Assembly: GCF_026239555.1 (NCBI RefSeq) | Contig: NZ_JAPIVP010000002.1 | Location: 372,001-436,000 of the forward strand | Direction of reading: 5' to 3' | From: Pedobacter sp. PF22-3 | GTDB taxonomy: Bacteria; Bacteroidota; Bacteroidia; Sphingobacteriales; Sphingobacteriaceae | Length of the DNA stretch: 64,000 nt | In this document: piece by piece, positions 25,724 to 35,009 of the stretch | Layout: each line of letters begins with the position of its first letter | Numbering within the stretch: the stretch's first letter is position 1 | The notes under the pieces: model-generated | The model's input: only the letters and a program-made list of their open reading frames with translations | Told to the model about the DNA's origin: nothing | The model's database searches: none | Position numbers and translations under genes: made by a program

Positions 25724-25759
25724 AAAAAAGCGGCCCGATCATTGATCAGAACCGCTTTT
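25724..25759 (-). terminator. Terminator of the SusC/SusD operon
   Basis: The stem AAAAGCGG/CCGCTTTT with inner pairing GATC/GATC and a T-run on the minus strand, 20 bases after the susD-like stop. Confidence 0.8.
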
Positions 25760-25778
25760 CTTATACATTACAACCCTT

Positions 25779-27308
25779 TTAGTAACCCGGATTCTGGTAC
25801 ATTTTAACCGGATCTAATTTTACTTCATCAAAAGGAATAGGATAATACCTGTCTTTTGTGGTTACGTTAGCCAGCTTAGCAATTCCATACGATGATTGTG
25901 GTTTCGCTTTTAAGTAAGTAACCAACTCTGCAGCAGTAAAATTCCTGATTAAATCGAACCATCTTTGGTGTTCGAAAGCAAACTCTACCCTACGCTCGTG
26001 TAAAATGGCTAGTTTTAAAGTCGGGAATTTAGCGGCATAGGTAGCATCCGTTTTGGCAACCGCATAAACTGGCATCCCTGCCCTCGCCCTAACCATATCC
26101 AAATATTGAATAGCTACGGCATCATTGCCCTGCAACATATTAACTTCAGCAAGCATTAAAATTACATCAGCATAACGCATTAAGATCCAGTCGTTGCCTC
26201 CATAACCGTTTTTAGTTGCCAATTCGCTGGCATCGCGGAATTTGGTAATAAACCAGTCTTTTACTGTAGCATCATTTGCATATTTCACAGAGAAACTCTT
26301 TCTTGAATCATTTCCTTCATACTCATTAATCAAATCGAGCGTAACATTACCACCAACACCTGTAGCAGTTTTTTGCGAATTAATGGTTTCTCCCTTCGCC
26401 TGGTTATTGGCCGCAATACTTGAGCTGTAAGTGATGTCACCTTGTTTGTATGAAATCTGGAAAATCAATTCCTTACAAGTCGTTTTTTTAGTTACGTCGA
26501 AAACATCAGCATAGGGGATTTCGGAAAGGTTCCCAAAAGCTTTCATATTATAGGCTGCCAACAGGTAAGTGTTTGCATTGGTTAGGTTTTCTGCCTTATT
26601 GTTTGGCAGGGTGGCTGCCATGGTTAAATAAACCTTGCCCAGATAGGCATTTATGGCGGCTTTAGATGTTCTTCCGATATTCGCTGTTGCCGGAAAGTTG
26701 GGTAAAGTACTGTTTAACCCGTCTTTTAAATCGGCTACAATCTGATTGTAAACATCCGCTTCAGGTGCGCGGAAAACAAAGGGCGTCACCTCTTCATTAG
26801 TTGATAATTGTTTGGTTACCAACGGTACCGCACCCCACTTCCGTACCAGTTCGAAATACATAATTGCCCTTATGAATTTAGCTTCTGCAGCGTAATTTGC
26901 CTTATTAGCCTGAGTGGTAAAATTCGCTTTATCAATGTTGGACAAAATAAAATTGCTTCTGGTTATCGCATTGTAAAGGGCTAGCCAATGGGCTTTCAGA
27001 TAGGAGTTGCTTGGCAGCAGGGAAAAATCGTTAAACTGAAAAGGTTCACCCGCATTACTCTGGTTATCATTTCTTCCGGTATCGTCAGAGCGTTCATCGG
27101 TAAATAAACCACTGTTCTCACCCATAGTGTTATTGCTCCTTAATGATTGATAAGCGCCATTAACGGCCAGCAAAACATCATTTTCTGTTTTAAAATAATC
27201 TTCAGGCGCTACTGCATTTGGATTCTTTTGATCCAGAAAATCCTTTTTACAAGCACCAAGACCAACCACAACAGCAAGGGCTAAAATGATATAAATATTT
27301 TTTCTCAT
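25779..27308 (-). CDS. SusD/RagB family outer-membrane lipoprotein
   Basis: The product has 509 residues. Lipobox VVVGLGACKKDFLDQKNP is typical for SusD proteins. The family features are seen: AEAKFIRAIMYFELVRKWGAVPLV in the TPR-like part, YADVILMLAEVN, and the C-terminal RRVEFAFEHQRWFDLIRNFT and RYYPIPFDEVKLDP. SusD caps the SusC barrel on the cell surface and binds glycan or peptide. It follows the SusC gene by 10 bp in one operon. The substrate is not apparent as no hydrolase is linked. Confidence 0.95.
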   Translation of the reverse strand: MRKNIYIILALAVVVGLGACKKDFLDQKNPNAVAPEDYFKTENDVLLAVNGAYQSLRSNNTMGENSGLFTDERSDDTGRNDNQSNAGEPFQFNDFSLLPSNSYLKAHWLALYNAITRSNFILSNIDKANFTTQANKANYAAEAKFIRAIMYFELVRKWGAVPLVTKQLSTNEEVTPFVFRAPEADVYNQIVADLKDGLNSTLPNFPATANIGRTSKAAINAYLGKVYLTMAATLPNNKAENLTNANTYLLAAYNMKAFGNLSEIPYADVFDVTKKTTCKELIFQISYKQGDITYSSSIAANNQAKGETINSQKTATGVGGNVTLDLINEYEGNDSRKSFSVKYANDATVKDWFITKFRDASELATKNGYGGNDWILMRYADVILMLAEVNMLQGNDAVAIQYLDMVRARAGMPVYAVAKTDATYAAKFPTLKLAILHERRVEFAFEHQRWFDLIRNFTAAELVTYLKAKPQSSYGIAKLANVTTKDRYYPIPFDEVKLDPVKMYQNPGY

Positions 27309-27318
27309 GTTTTGAATT

Positions 27319-30300
27319 TTAAAAAGTTAATTTAATGCCAAGATTATAGGTTCTTGCCAAAGGGTAGTTTCCATAATCCACACCTGGTGTCAGGTTAGAG
27401 CCTCCGCTATAATCAACCTCCGGGTTATAGCCCTTGTAATCGGTAACCGTAAAAGCATTATCAACACTGGCATAAACACGTATGTTGCTCACTTTTATGG
27501 CATTTGCGAGCGTTTTAGGAAAGCTATAGCCCAAAGTAATGTTGGTACACCTGAAATAAGAACCATCCTGAATGTAGAAAGACGATAAACGGGTACTGTT
27601 ACTTTGCGTACCTGCACGCGATGCACGGTAGTTTAAGCCACTACCCGGATTGGCCTCGTTTCTGTAACGATCGGCAGCCTCTACATACTGGTTTCCCGAA
27701 CCTTCAAAATTATACAGGTAATAATCCTGTCCATCTAAAACCTGGTTTCCGTACGACCCATTGAATGATGCTCTTAAATCGAAGGTTTTGTAAGTGGTAT
27801 TTAAGGCAAAACCATAGGTAAATTTAGGATATGGCGTACCAATTACCGTTTTGTCTGCATCATTTACGATACCATTTCCATCAGTATCCTGAAAATATAA
27901 ATCACCAATTTTTGCCGGATTGGTTGAAGAAGCTGACGGGGCAACCTTTCCTAAATTATCAGCAGTGATCCTGCCCAATACTTTAAAACCATAAAACATA
28001 CCTACCGGCTGACCTTCTTGTGTAATATGGGTTAAATAAGAACGTTCTGCACCATTGGTTAAGATAGTACTCGCGCCTCCCATATTTAGCACTATATTAC
28101 GGTTAACAGCAATGTTTCCGCTAAGGCCTAGTGTAAAATCCTGGTTTTGAATAATTCGTCCATCCAACTGTAAATCGAAGCCTTTATTCCTGATTTTGCT
28201 ATCAGTCAGATTGGTCAGGATAGATGAGGTACCTGAAATTCCAGAAACCGGCTGATTGAACAACAGGTTGTAAGAATAACTCAAGTAATAATTGGCAATA
28301 ATATTTAAACGGTTTTTGAAGAGGCTGATATCAGTACCAAAATTATACTGAGAAGTAGATTCCCATCCCAGCTTCGGATCCTGAATGGCATTTGGCCAGA
28401 TAGCAGTAGATATGGCACTACCGAATACAACACCATTTGGCGCACTCATTTCCTGCTGTGTCCTGTAATTCGGAATATTATTGTTTCCACTTAAACCCCA
28501 GCTTGCCCTCAACTTCACGGTTGATTGCTCACCAAGAAAATCTCTGTAAAAACTTTCATCTGATAGGTTCCAGCCCGCAGCAACAGAAGGAAAGTTACCA
28601 TACTTATTCAACGGACCAAACCTTGATGAACCATCACGACGAAATGAACCGGTTAAAAAATATTTTCCTGCATAATTATAACTGAAACGGCCGAAATAAG
28701 AAAGTAAGGTATTGGTGGCTTTAGCTGTTTTATTTGATCCATCGGTTATTAAAGTTAAAAATCCTGCATCAGCACCTTTATCTGTAATTTCGCCAATATT
28801 ATCATTCTGGAAACCACTGGCAGAAATACGGATCAGATCGCTGGTTGTTTTTTGAGCAGAATATCCTCCAAGCACATCAATTTTATGTTTACCAAAGGTT
28901 TTATTGTAGTTTAGGGTAAACTCACCAAGCTGATCGACCTGACTAAGCGTTTGTGCAATAGCATTCGCTGCAGTTATTGCAGCAGTAGAATAAGGCGGAT
29001 TATTACCATTACTTAAACTGGTTGGCAGATAAAAATCATATTTCTCATTATAGGTCTGTGTACCTAAATTGGCTTTAAAATCTAATCCTTCCAATATTTT
29101 ATAAGTAGCGTTGGCATTATAGGTGCTTCTTGCCCCTTTTCTGGTAATTTTTACTTGTTCAACTGTAGCCAAAGGATTCTCTGGGTTCTGGATACCGTAT
29201 TGGGAAGCTAATGCGCCCATGCCAAACTGGATCGGATTTCCATTGGCATCCCTTGCCGGCAGATAAGGCAGGTAGATCAAAGCCGACATCATCGGACTTA
29301 AATCATAACGTCCTTCCCTCACCTCGCGGTTATCGTTCTGCGTATACGAAATGTTTGCGCCTACACGTAAACGCTCACTCACTTTGCCATCAATATTGCC
29401 CCTGAAATTGGTTACCTTTTGATTGGTATTGGTTACAATACCATCGTTGTTCTGGTAACCGCCGCTTAAAAAGTATTTTACATCTTTGGTACCGCCAGAA
29501 AAGGAAAGGTTATGGCGTTGAAAGGCCGCATTGCGATAGAGTTCATCCTGCCAGTCGGTATTATAAGCCGCAGGGATAGCCTGTTGCGTACTAAAATTAT
29601 AAAGATCGGCCGGAATACTTACACTACTTCCATTGCCCACATTGGCAATACGGGTAGTATTGTTATCGCTAAACATGGCATCATTCCAGGTTTTGCCCGA
29701 GTTTACCCATAAATCTTTATAGGCATTATTACGTCCGTCAATTAAAAGCTGTATAAACTGGTTGGCATCCAGTAATTTTACTTTTTTAGCCAACTGAGAA
29801 ATACCACCCTGAACATCATATTCAAACTTTCCTTTTCCATCCGTACCTCTTTTAGTGGTAATTAATACCACCCCACCCGATGCCCTTGAACCATAAATGG
29901 CTGCGGAGGCCGCATCTTTTAAAATGTCGATGGTTTCGATATCCTCCGGATTGATCGATACGTTATTCCCTGCCGGATAACCGTCTATTACATATAAAGG
30001 ATCTGAACTGGCATTAATTGAACCGATACCCCGTACCCTTATTTTAGTACCAGAATATGGTGCTCCGCTCGTTTGCGATACCTGCACTCCTGCAACTTTA
30101 CCAACCAATGCCTGGCCAACCGTTGGAGAAGTTAAATTCATTTCGCTGGCCTTAACACTACTGATTGCTCCGGTTACATCCGATTTTCTGATCTTCTGGT
30201 AACCTATGGCCACAACCTCATTTAAAGTATTACTGCTTTCTTTTAAAGTAATATTGATATTTTGACGGCCATTAACCGTAACCTCCTGATTATCGTAACC

Positions 30301-30600
30301 GATATACGAAAAAATCAGAACGGCATCTTCTTCTACATTAATTGAATACCGGCCATTTGGATCGGTAACAGCGGTTTTTTTTGTTTTCTTTTCGAAAACA
30401 CTAACACCGGGTAAAGGTTGATTATTTTGATCGGTAACTGTTCCGCTCACCGTAGCAAATGCGCTATTGTGCAAGCCAGAACCATTTACACCGTGGCTAA
30501 TTGCGATAGCGCTGGAGTTAAAGAGGGCCAGTACGCTTAAGGGCAAAAGCAATCTCCTGCAAATACGCTTTATACTTGCGGTTAAAAAAAATGATGTCAT
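27319..30600 (-). CDS. SusC/RagA family TonB-dependent outer-membrane transporter
   Basis: The product has 1093 residues. After a signal sequence there is a carboxypeptidase-regulatory-like domain (about 48-130, VSGTVTDQNNQPLPGVSVFE), then the SusC signature LNEVVAIGYQKIRKSDVTGAI, the plug (about 140-255, RIRGIGS-type VRGIGSINASSDPLYVIDGY) and a long beta-barrel ending in GIKLTF. It imports oligosaccharides or peptides with the SusD partner downstream. No anti-sigma/ECF pair or hybrid two-component system is adjacent, so control may be by a distant regulator. Confidence 0.96.
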   Translation of the reverse strand: MTSFFLTASIKRICRRLLLPLSVLALFNSSAIAISHGVNGSGLHNSAFATVSGTVTDQNNQPLPGVSVFEKKTKKTAVTDPNGRYSINVEEDAVLIFSYIGYDNQEVTVNGRQNINITLKESSNTLNEVVAIGYQKIRKSDVTGAISSVKASEMNLTSPTVGQALVGKVAGVQVSQTSGAPYSGTKIRVRGIGSINASSDPLYVIDGYPAGNNVSINPEDIETIDILKDAASAAIYGSRASGGVVLITTKRGTDGKGKFEYDVQGGISQLAKKVKLLDANQFIQLLIDGRNNAYKDLWVNSGKTWNDAMFSDNNTTRIANVGNGSSVSIPADLYNFSTQQAIPAAYNTDWQDELYRNAAFQRHNLSFSGGTKDVKYFLSGGYQNNDGIVTNTNQKVTNFRGNIDGKVSERLRVGANISYTQNDNREVREGRYDLSPMMSALIYLPYLPARDANGNPIQFGMGALASQYGIQNPENPLATVEQVKITRKGARSTYNANATYKILEGLDFKANLGTQTYNEKYDFYLPTSLSNGNNPPYSTAAITAANAIAQTLSQVDQLGEFTLNYNKTFGKHKIDVLGGYSAQKTTSDLIRISASGFQNDNIGEITDKGADAGFLTLITDGSNKTAKATNTLLSYFGRFSYNYAGKYFLTGSFRRDGSSRFGPLNKYGNFPSVAAGWNLSDESFYRDFLGEQSTVKLRASWGLSGNNNIPNYRTQQEMSAPNGVVFGSAISTAIWPNAIQDPKLGWESTSQYNFGTDISLFKNRLNIIANYYLSYSYNLLFNQPVSGISGTSSILTNLTDSKIRNKGFDLQLDGRIIQNQDFTLGLSGNIAVNRNIVLNMGGASTILTNGAERSYLTHITQEGQPVGMFYGFKVLGRITADNLGKVAPSASSTNPAKIGDLYFQDTDGNGIVNDADKTVIGTPYPKFTYGFALNTTYKTFDLRASFNGSYGNQVLDGQDYYLYNFEGSGNQYVEAADRYRNEANPGSGLNYRASRAGTQSNSTRLSSFYIQDGSYFRCTNITLGYSFPKTLANAIKVSNIRVYASVDNAFTVTDYKGYNPEVDYSGGSNLTPGVDYGNYPLARTYNLGIKLTF

Positions 30601-30731
30601 CTTTTTGTTCTTAGTAATGATTTTGAAATAGAATTGGGTTTTGTGTTTTTAAGTAGAAGCGTAGATTTTCACATTTACATAGGCTTATCCTTTATCGTTA
30701 ACAGGTTAATTTGCGGAGCGTTCTACGGCGA

Positions 30732-30739
30732 CAAAAGTA
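30732..30739 (-). promoter_or_regulatory. TACTTTTG promoter box of the SusC/SusD operon
   Basis: A minus-strand TAnnTTTG match about 130 bases upstream of the susC-like ATG, leaving a 120-base leader that could hold post-transcriptional control. Confidence 0.4.
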
Positions 30740-30900
30740 TGCGTGTATTTTTAACACTATGTATCCCCTGCGTTAACTCTTCACACCAATCACAACACGT
30801 ACTTTAAATTAACATTAAGCCATATTAAACAACACCTAAATCGGTTTATTGAGGAATTAAAGCATAACACCCTCTTAATGTTTCTTTAATGGGAGGTCTG

Positions 30901-30908
30901 TAAGTTTG
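30901..30908 (+). promoter_or_regulatory. TAAGTTTG promoter box of the YdcF-like gene
   Basis: A TAnnTTTG match 17 bases before the ATG at 30926, predicting a leader of about ten bases. Confidence 0.45.
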
Positions 30909-30925
30909 CTTCCAAAACTTTTTCG

Positions 30926-32173
30926 ATGAAATTCCTCTATCCTTTCCTTATGCTCTGCCTGTTTTACACAGGTTTAGCGGCACAGGATGCACCGCAACAA
31001 TCTTATCAATTAATTAAGACCAGAAACGAAGTACAATACAAAAATTATTACCTGCTTACGCTTTTTCAGCAATTGCCTGGACTACGCAAAATGCTCAGTA
31101 CAGATACGGTGTTCAGCAACATCTATAAATCAAAAACCAAACAGGTAAATGAAGCGGTGAAAACCTGCAAAACAGATATTAGTTGTTATGCCAACGCTTT
31201 AAAATTCAACAGTGAAGAAATAGCCCGTATTGGAAAACGTTTGGCGCTGCTTTATACAGAAAATAATCCATTGGGAGATTTGGTAAAAAATCATCTGATC
31301 CCTTCAGGTTGTTATTCCATGTTTGCCAAAGAGCAACATAAAGCCCTTTTAGCTAAAGCCTGGGAACAAGATGCCAATGCTATTAATTACGCTATTGGCG
31401 TATATGTAGAAGGTAACAAACCCAATTACCCGAAAATAGACTCCATCAGTTTTAAATTAAAAGATAAAGCGTTTGCAGAGCTTACCGCAGCCAATGCCTG
31501 GCTAGCCCTTCAGGGCAACAATAAACTGTTTTTTGAGCCCGCTATGCAATTTGCCCTTCAGGCATTAGAACTAAATGAGCGTAATGATGCCGCCGATTAC
31601 GAACCGATGGCTAAAGGCGTAAACCTTGCCGCCATTAATCAGATCAAAAAAACAGATTGGAAAAAATATACTTACAGCGTAATCCTGGTTCCAGGTGCTG
31701 GTCCGGAGGAAAAAGATGTTGCGCTCAGCCCTGGCGGAATGATCCGTTGCAGGTTAGCGGCTTTGCAATATCAGCAAGGTACGGCACCATTCATCATGGT
31801 TTCGGGCGGACGGGTACATCCATACAAAACCAAATTCAGCGAAGCTTACGAAATGAAGAAATTCCTGATGGAAGTGCTTCAAATACCCGAAAGTGCCATC
31901 ATTATGGAACCGCATGCCCGTCATACCACCACCAATCTTCGTAACTGCGCCAGACTGATGTTTAGATATGGAATGCCTATTGACAAACCTGGTTTAGCCT
32001 GTACTGTAAAATCGCAAAGCTTTTACATTACCTATATCTTACTAGAACGCTGTAAAAAAGAACTCGGTTATTATCCTTACAAAAACGGGAAACGTTTAAG
32101 CGATACCGAATCCGAATTCTATATAAATACAACATCCTTGCAGATTGATTTTGACGAACCCTTAGATCCTTAA
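30926..32173 (+). CDS. YdcF/SanA-like (DUF218) envelope protein
   Basis: The product has 415 residues with a signal peptide (FYTGLAAQ). The N-terminal ~230 residues are helical and unrecognised (with CYANALKFNSEEIARIGKRL). The C-terminal part is a DUF218 domain: SVILVPGAGP, LSPGGMIRCRLAALQYQQG, APFIMVSGGRVHPY, SAIIMEPHARHTTTNLRNCA. DUF218 proteins such as ElyC and SanA are linked to cell-envelope lipid-carrier or vancomycin phenotypes in other bacteria. The long N-terminal extension is unusual. It is in an operon with the following gene (4-bp gap). Confidence 0.8.
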   Translation: MKFLYPFLMLCLFYTGLAAQDAPQQSYQLIKTRNEVQYKNYYLLTLFQQLPGLRKMLSTDTVFSNIYKSKTKQVNEAVKTCKTDISCYANALKFNSEEIARIGKRLALLYTENNPLGDLVKNHLIPSGCYSMFAKEQHKALLAKAWEQDANAINYAIGVYVEGNKPNYPKIDSISFKLKDKAFAELTAANAWLALQGNNKLFFEPAMQFALQALELNERNDAADYEPMAKGVNLAAINQIKKTDWKKYTYSVILVPGAGPEEKDVALSPGGMIRCRLAALQYQQGTAPFIMVSGGRVHPYKTKFSEAYEMKKFLMEVLQIPESAIIMEPHARHTTTNLRNCARLMFRYGMPIDKPGLACTVKSQSFYITYILLERCKKELGYYPYKNGKRLSDTESEFYINTTSLQIDFDEPLDP

Positions 32174-32177
32174 GTTT

Positions 32178-33053
32178 ATGAAAGTATTAAATCCAATTTT
32201 AGTGCTGATCGTAATGTTTTTTGTAGCCCGATACAGCAAAACAGATGGAAAAATCACAAAAACAATTACTATTGATTCCTTAGGTGCCTGTCAGGGAATT
32301 TCAAAGCAGAATGGAAAATATTTCCTTTATGGCGATAGAGAAGTTGGTGTAATGCGCGAATATAAACTTGAAAAAGATTCGCTCATTTATGAGCGTAAGG
32401 AATACAAGTTTACCGTTAAAGGCAAAAATACCATTAAACATCCTACCGGCATTGCCTACCACAAGGGTTTGCCAACATTTGTGGGCAACTCGGTTAAACA
32501 AAATGCAGCAGGCACACTTTGGAAAGCAGAAATTAACTGCATCAATTGGTCAGGTTTTTTAAAAAACAGAAAATTAGATGGAAACCTGATTAAAACTATT
32601 GAAGATGATGCCTGCATTCAGGGCACGCGACCAGAATATGTTAATTACAAAGGCAAATGGTATGTGGCCACAGCCGATTATGGCAATAAAGCTAACGAAG
32701 TGCGCTTGTACAATCCCGAAGCCTTATCGAAAGCCAACAAAACCAGCGAAAAATGTGTGCTTTTCAAAAAATTCACCTGTTCACCTTGGGTACAAAACTT
32801 ACATTATATTGCAGATAAAGGAATCCTGGTTTTAATCCAAAATCAGATCGAAGGACGTAAATGGAGGTTCACCTTTATCGATCTCGAAAAATCGTTAATT
32901 AAAGGGCAAGAAGTTGTTTTAAATGTAATTGATACAGATAAACCAGATGAACTGGAGGGGTTTGCTTTTACCGATACAGCCAATAAAGGGATTGCCGTCA
33001 GCTCTTCGCACAAAAACAATGTGAGCTTTATGGATTTCACGTTTGGCGGTTAA
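32178..33053 (+). CDS. Secreted or membrane-anchored protein, probably a beta-propeller fold
   Basis: The product has 291 residues with an N-terminal hydrophobic segment (VLNPILVLIVMFFVARYS). The rest shows repeated strand patterns: GACQGISKQNGKYFLYGDRE, HPTGIAYHKGLPTFVGNS, RPEYVNYKGKWYVATADYG, VQNLHYIADKGILVLIQNQ and ELEGFAFTDTANKGIAVSSS, suggesting five or six blades. No catalytic residues are recognised. Start is 4 bp after the YdcF-like gene, so the two are coexpressed and may act together in the periplasm. Confidence 0.65.
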   Translation: MKVLNPILVLIVMFFVARYSKTDGKITKTITIDSLGACQGISKQNGKYFLYGDREVGVMREYKLEKDSLIYERKEYKFTVKGKNTIKHPTGIAYHKGLPTFVGNSVKQNAAGTLWKAEINCINWSGFLKNRKLDGNLIKTIEDDACIQGTRPEYVNYKGKWYVATADYGNKANEVRLYNPEALSKANKTSEKCVLFKKFTCSPWVQNLHYIADKGILVLIQNQIEGRKWRFTFIDLEKSLIKGQEVVLNVIDTDKPDELEGFAFTDTANKGIAVSSSHKNNVSFMDFTFGG

Positions 33054-34407
33054 CGGTTAGCCTATCGGTTGGTGTCGCACCGACCGAAATGGAACATATT
33101 CATTATTTCTTCAAATTAGGAAACGAATGGCTTGTGGTTCTTGGCAGTTTGCAGTCCCGCCATTCGCTATAGCTCCGATAGAAAAAATTGGAGGCTGCTG
33201 CTGCTATCAGGTTTATAAGCTACGGATTGTGCACCCTTCAACCTTACAAATGAAATACTGCGTTAGCCACTTAGCCCCGGCTGAAGCGTTACCTTGCAGC
33301 AACGAGGTACGAGGCAGCGAAGCGTAAAAGCGGAAGAAGGGAACACGCTCCCCTTTTTAGCAAAAGCCATGCGCTTCAAAAAAAATTAATCAAATGCGCT
33401 TAAACCAATTATCCTTCGACTATGCTCAGGATGACACTTTATTCTATCTATTTATTCTAGCAGTTGGTACCTCAACAACCGAAATAAATGGCTTATCTAG
33501 GACATGAGCGACCTGTGGTGCCTGGCGTTATGCAGTGCCGCTTCCGCTTTAATCGGGTTTAGGAACAAAGGTTTTATGCACCCTGCAACCTTACAAATGA
33601 AATACTGCTTTAGCCACTTAGCCCCGGCTGAAGCGTTACCCTGCAGCAACGAGGTAGGAGGCAGCGAATCGTAAAAGCGGAAGAAGGGAACACGCTCCCC
33701 TGTTTAACACAGGCCTTGCGCTCCAAAACATAAGCTTGCGGTCGCCTAAATTTGTCAGTCTGAGCGGAGTCGAAGACCCTGGATGTGTTTAACCATGTGA
33801 GGAAATATGATCATGTAATTTGATGTATTAAAAAATCCTTCGACTACGCTCAGGATGACACTTTATTCTATCTATTTATTCTAGCAGTTGGTACCTCAAC
33901 AACTGAAATAAATGGCTTATCTAGGACATGAGCGACCTGTAGTGCCTGGCGGTATTGCAGTGCCGCTTCCGCTTTAATCGGGTTTAGGAACAAAGGTTTT
34001 ATGCACCCTGCAACTTACAAATGAAATACTGCTTTAGCCACTTAGCCCCGACTGAAGCGTTACCCTGCAGCAACGAGGTACGAGGCAGCGAAGCGTAAAA
34101 GCGGAAGACGGGAAGAAACTTAGTGTTATATACAGGCCTTGCGCTTCAAAACATAAGCTTTCGGTCGCCTAAATTTGTCAGTCTGAGCGAAGTCGAAGAA
34201 CCGAATTTGTTTAACCATGTGAGGAATATATGATCATGTAATTTGATGTAGTAAAAGATCCTTCGACTGCGCTCAGGATGACACTAAGCGGCTTATCCTA
34301 TCATTTGTCATCATCTACTAAACCATACAACTAAACAGGCACCCTTCTTTACTTTCCTTTTACACATCTTCGCCGTATCTTTATTAATCAAAAAAGAGGA
34401 AAGATAT
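33054..34407. repeat. 1.35-kb non-coding region built of ~424-bp tandem repeats
   Basis: CCTTCGACT-CGCTCAGGATG (with one variable base) begins units at 33413, 33837 and 34260, giving periods of 424 and 423 bp. Units share long nearly identical blocks (TTCTAGCAGTTGGTACCTC, GCCACTTAGCCCC, GCAACGAGGTA, GTAAAAGCGGAAGA). A worn partial unit lies at about 33120-33400. Each unit ends in TGTCAGTCTGAGCG-AGTCGAAG (33754, 34177), the inverted partner of the unit start, so hairpins can form across each junction. No open frame is conserved between units. Confidence 0.9.
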
Positions 34408-34896
34408 ATGAATACTGAAAAAGCCATTCTTGCAGGCGGCTGCTTTTGGGGAGTAGAAGAACTGATCCGTCATTACCCTGGAGTGATCTCAACAGTAGTT
34501 GGATACACTGGTGGCGATGTGCCCAATGCCACTTACCGGAACCATGGCACACATGCCGAAGCCATTGAAGTTACTTTTGATCCAACTGTTTTAAGCTACC
34601 GTAAGTTATTGGAATATTTTTTCCAGATCCACGATCCGAGCACACGCAACAGACAGGGAAATGATGTAGGTACGTCGTACCGATCAGCCATTTTTTACAA
34701 TAGTGAAGAACAAAAAAATACTGCCAACGCATTAATTGCAGAGTTGGATGCTTCTGGCAAATGGCCGGGCAAAATTGTAACCGAAGTAGTACCGGAAACC
34801 GATTTCTGGAATGCTGAAGAAGAACACCAGGATTATTTACAGAAAAACCCTTACGGTTATACCTGCCACTTCGAAAGACCAGATTGGAAATTATAA
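34408..34896 (+). CDS. msrA: Peptide methionine (S)-S-oxide reductase
   Basis: The product has 162 residues and reduces methionine-S-sulfoxide in proteins. The catalytic motif is GGCFWG with Cys12; the only other Cys near the end is C153 (GYTCHF), likely the resolving one. [22 protein letters not shown] and [20 protein letters not shown] are family signatures. Cytoplasmic, no signal. An AGAGGAAAG stretch before the ATG resembles a ribosome-binding site, and TATCTTTA at 34376 is a near-consensus promoter box. Monocistronic. Confidence 0.97.
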   Translation: MNTEKAILAGGCFWGVEELIRHYPGVISTVVGYTGGDVPNATYRNHGTHAEAIEVTFDPTVLSYRKLLEYFFQIHDPSTRNRQGNDVGTSYRSAIFYNSEEQKNTANALIAELDASGKWPGKIVTEVVPETDFWNAEEEHQDYLQKNPYGYTCHFERPDWKL

Positions 34897-34942
34897 ATCA
34901 GTTTAGCGCTGAGAGTTTGGCGTGTAGCGAAAGGAAAAACAT

Positions 34943-34986
34943 AAACAAAAAAGCAATTTTCTTAATCGAAAATTGCTTTTTTGTTT
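34943..34986. terminator. Bidirectional terminator between msrA and the phosphoesterase operon
   Basis: AACAAAAAAGCAATTTT pairs with AAAATTGCTTTTTTGTT around an 8-base loop. Confidence 0.85.
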
Positions 34987-35009
34987 AAAATCAGATCATA
35001 ACTGATGTC

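Larger units (their letters stand above)
30601..30925. other. Divergent regulatory gap upstream of susC-like gene
   Basis: The 325-bp gap carries promoter boxes for both sides (30732-30739 minus, 30901-30908 plus) and is otherwise AT-rich with no gene. Confidence 0.5.

Noticed and set aside
33127..33327. 66-codon plus-strand frame in the tandem repeat
   Set aside because: The frame is not conserved in the other units of the same repeat.
33054..34407. CRISPR array
   Set aside because: The repeat unit is 424 bp and contiguous; there are no short direct repeats with unique spacers and no cas genes.
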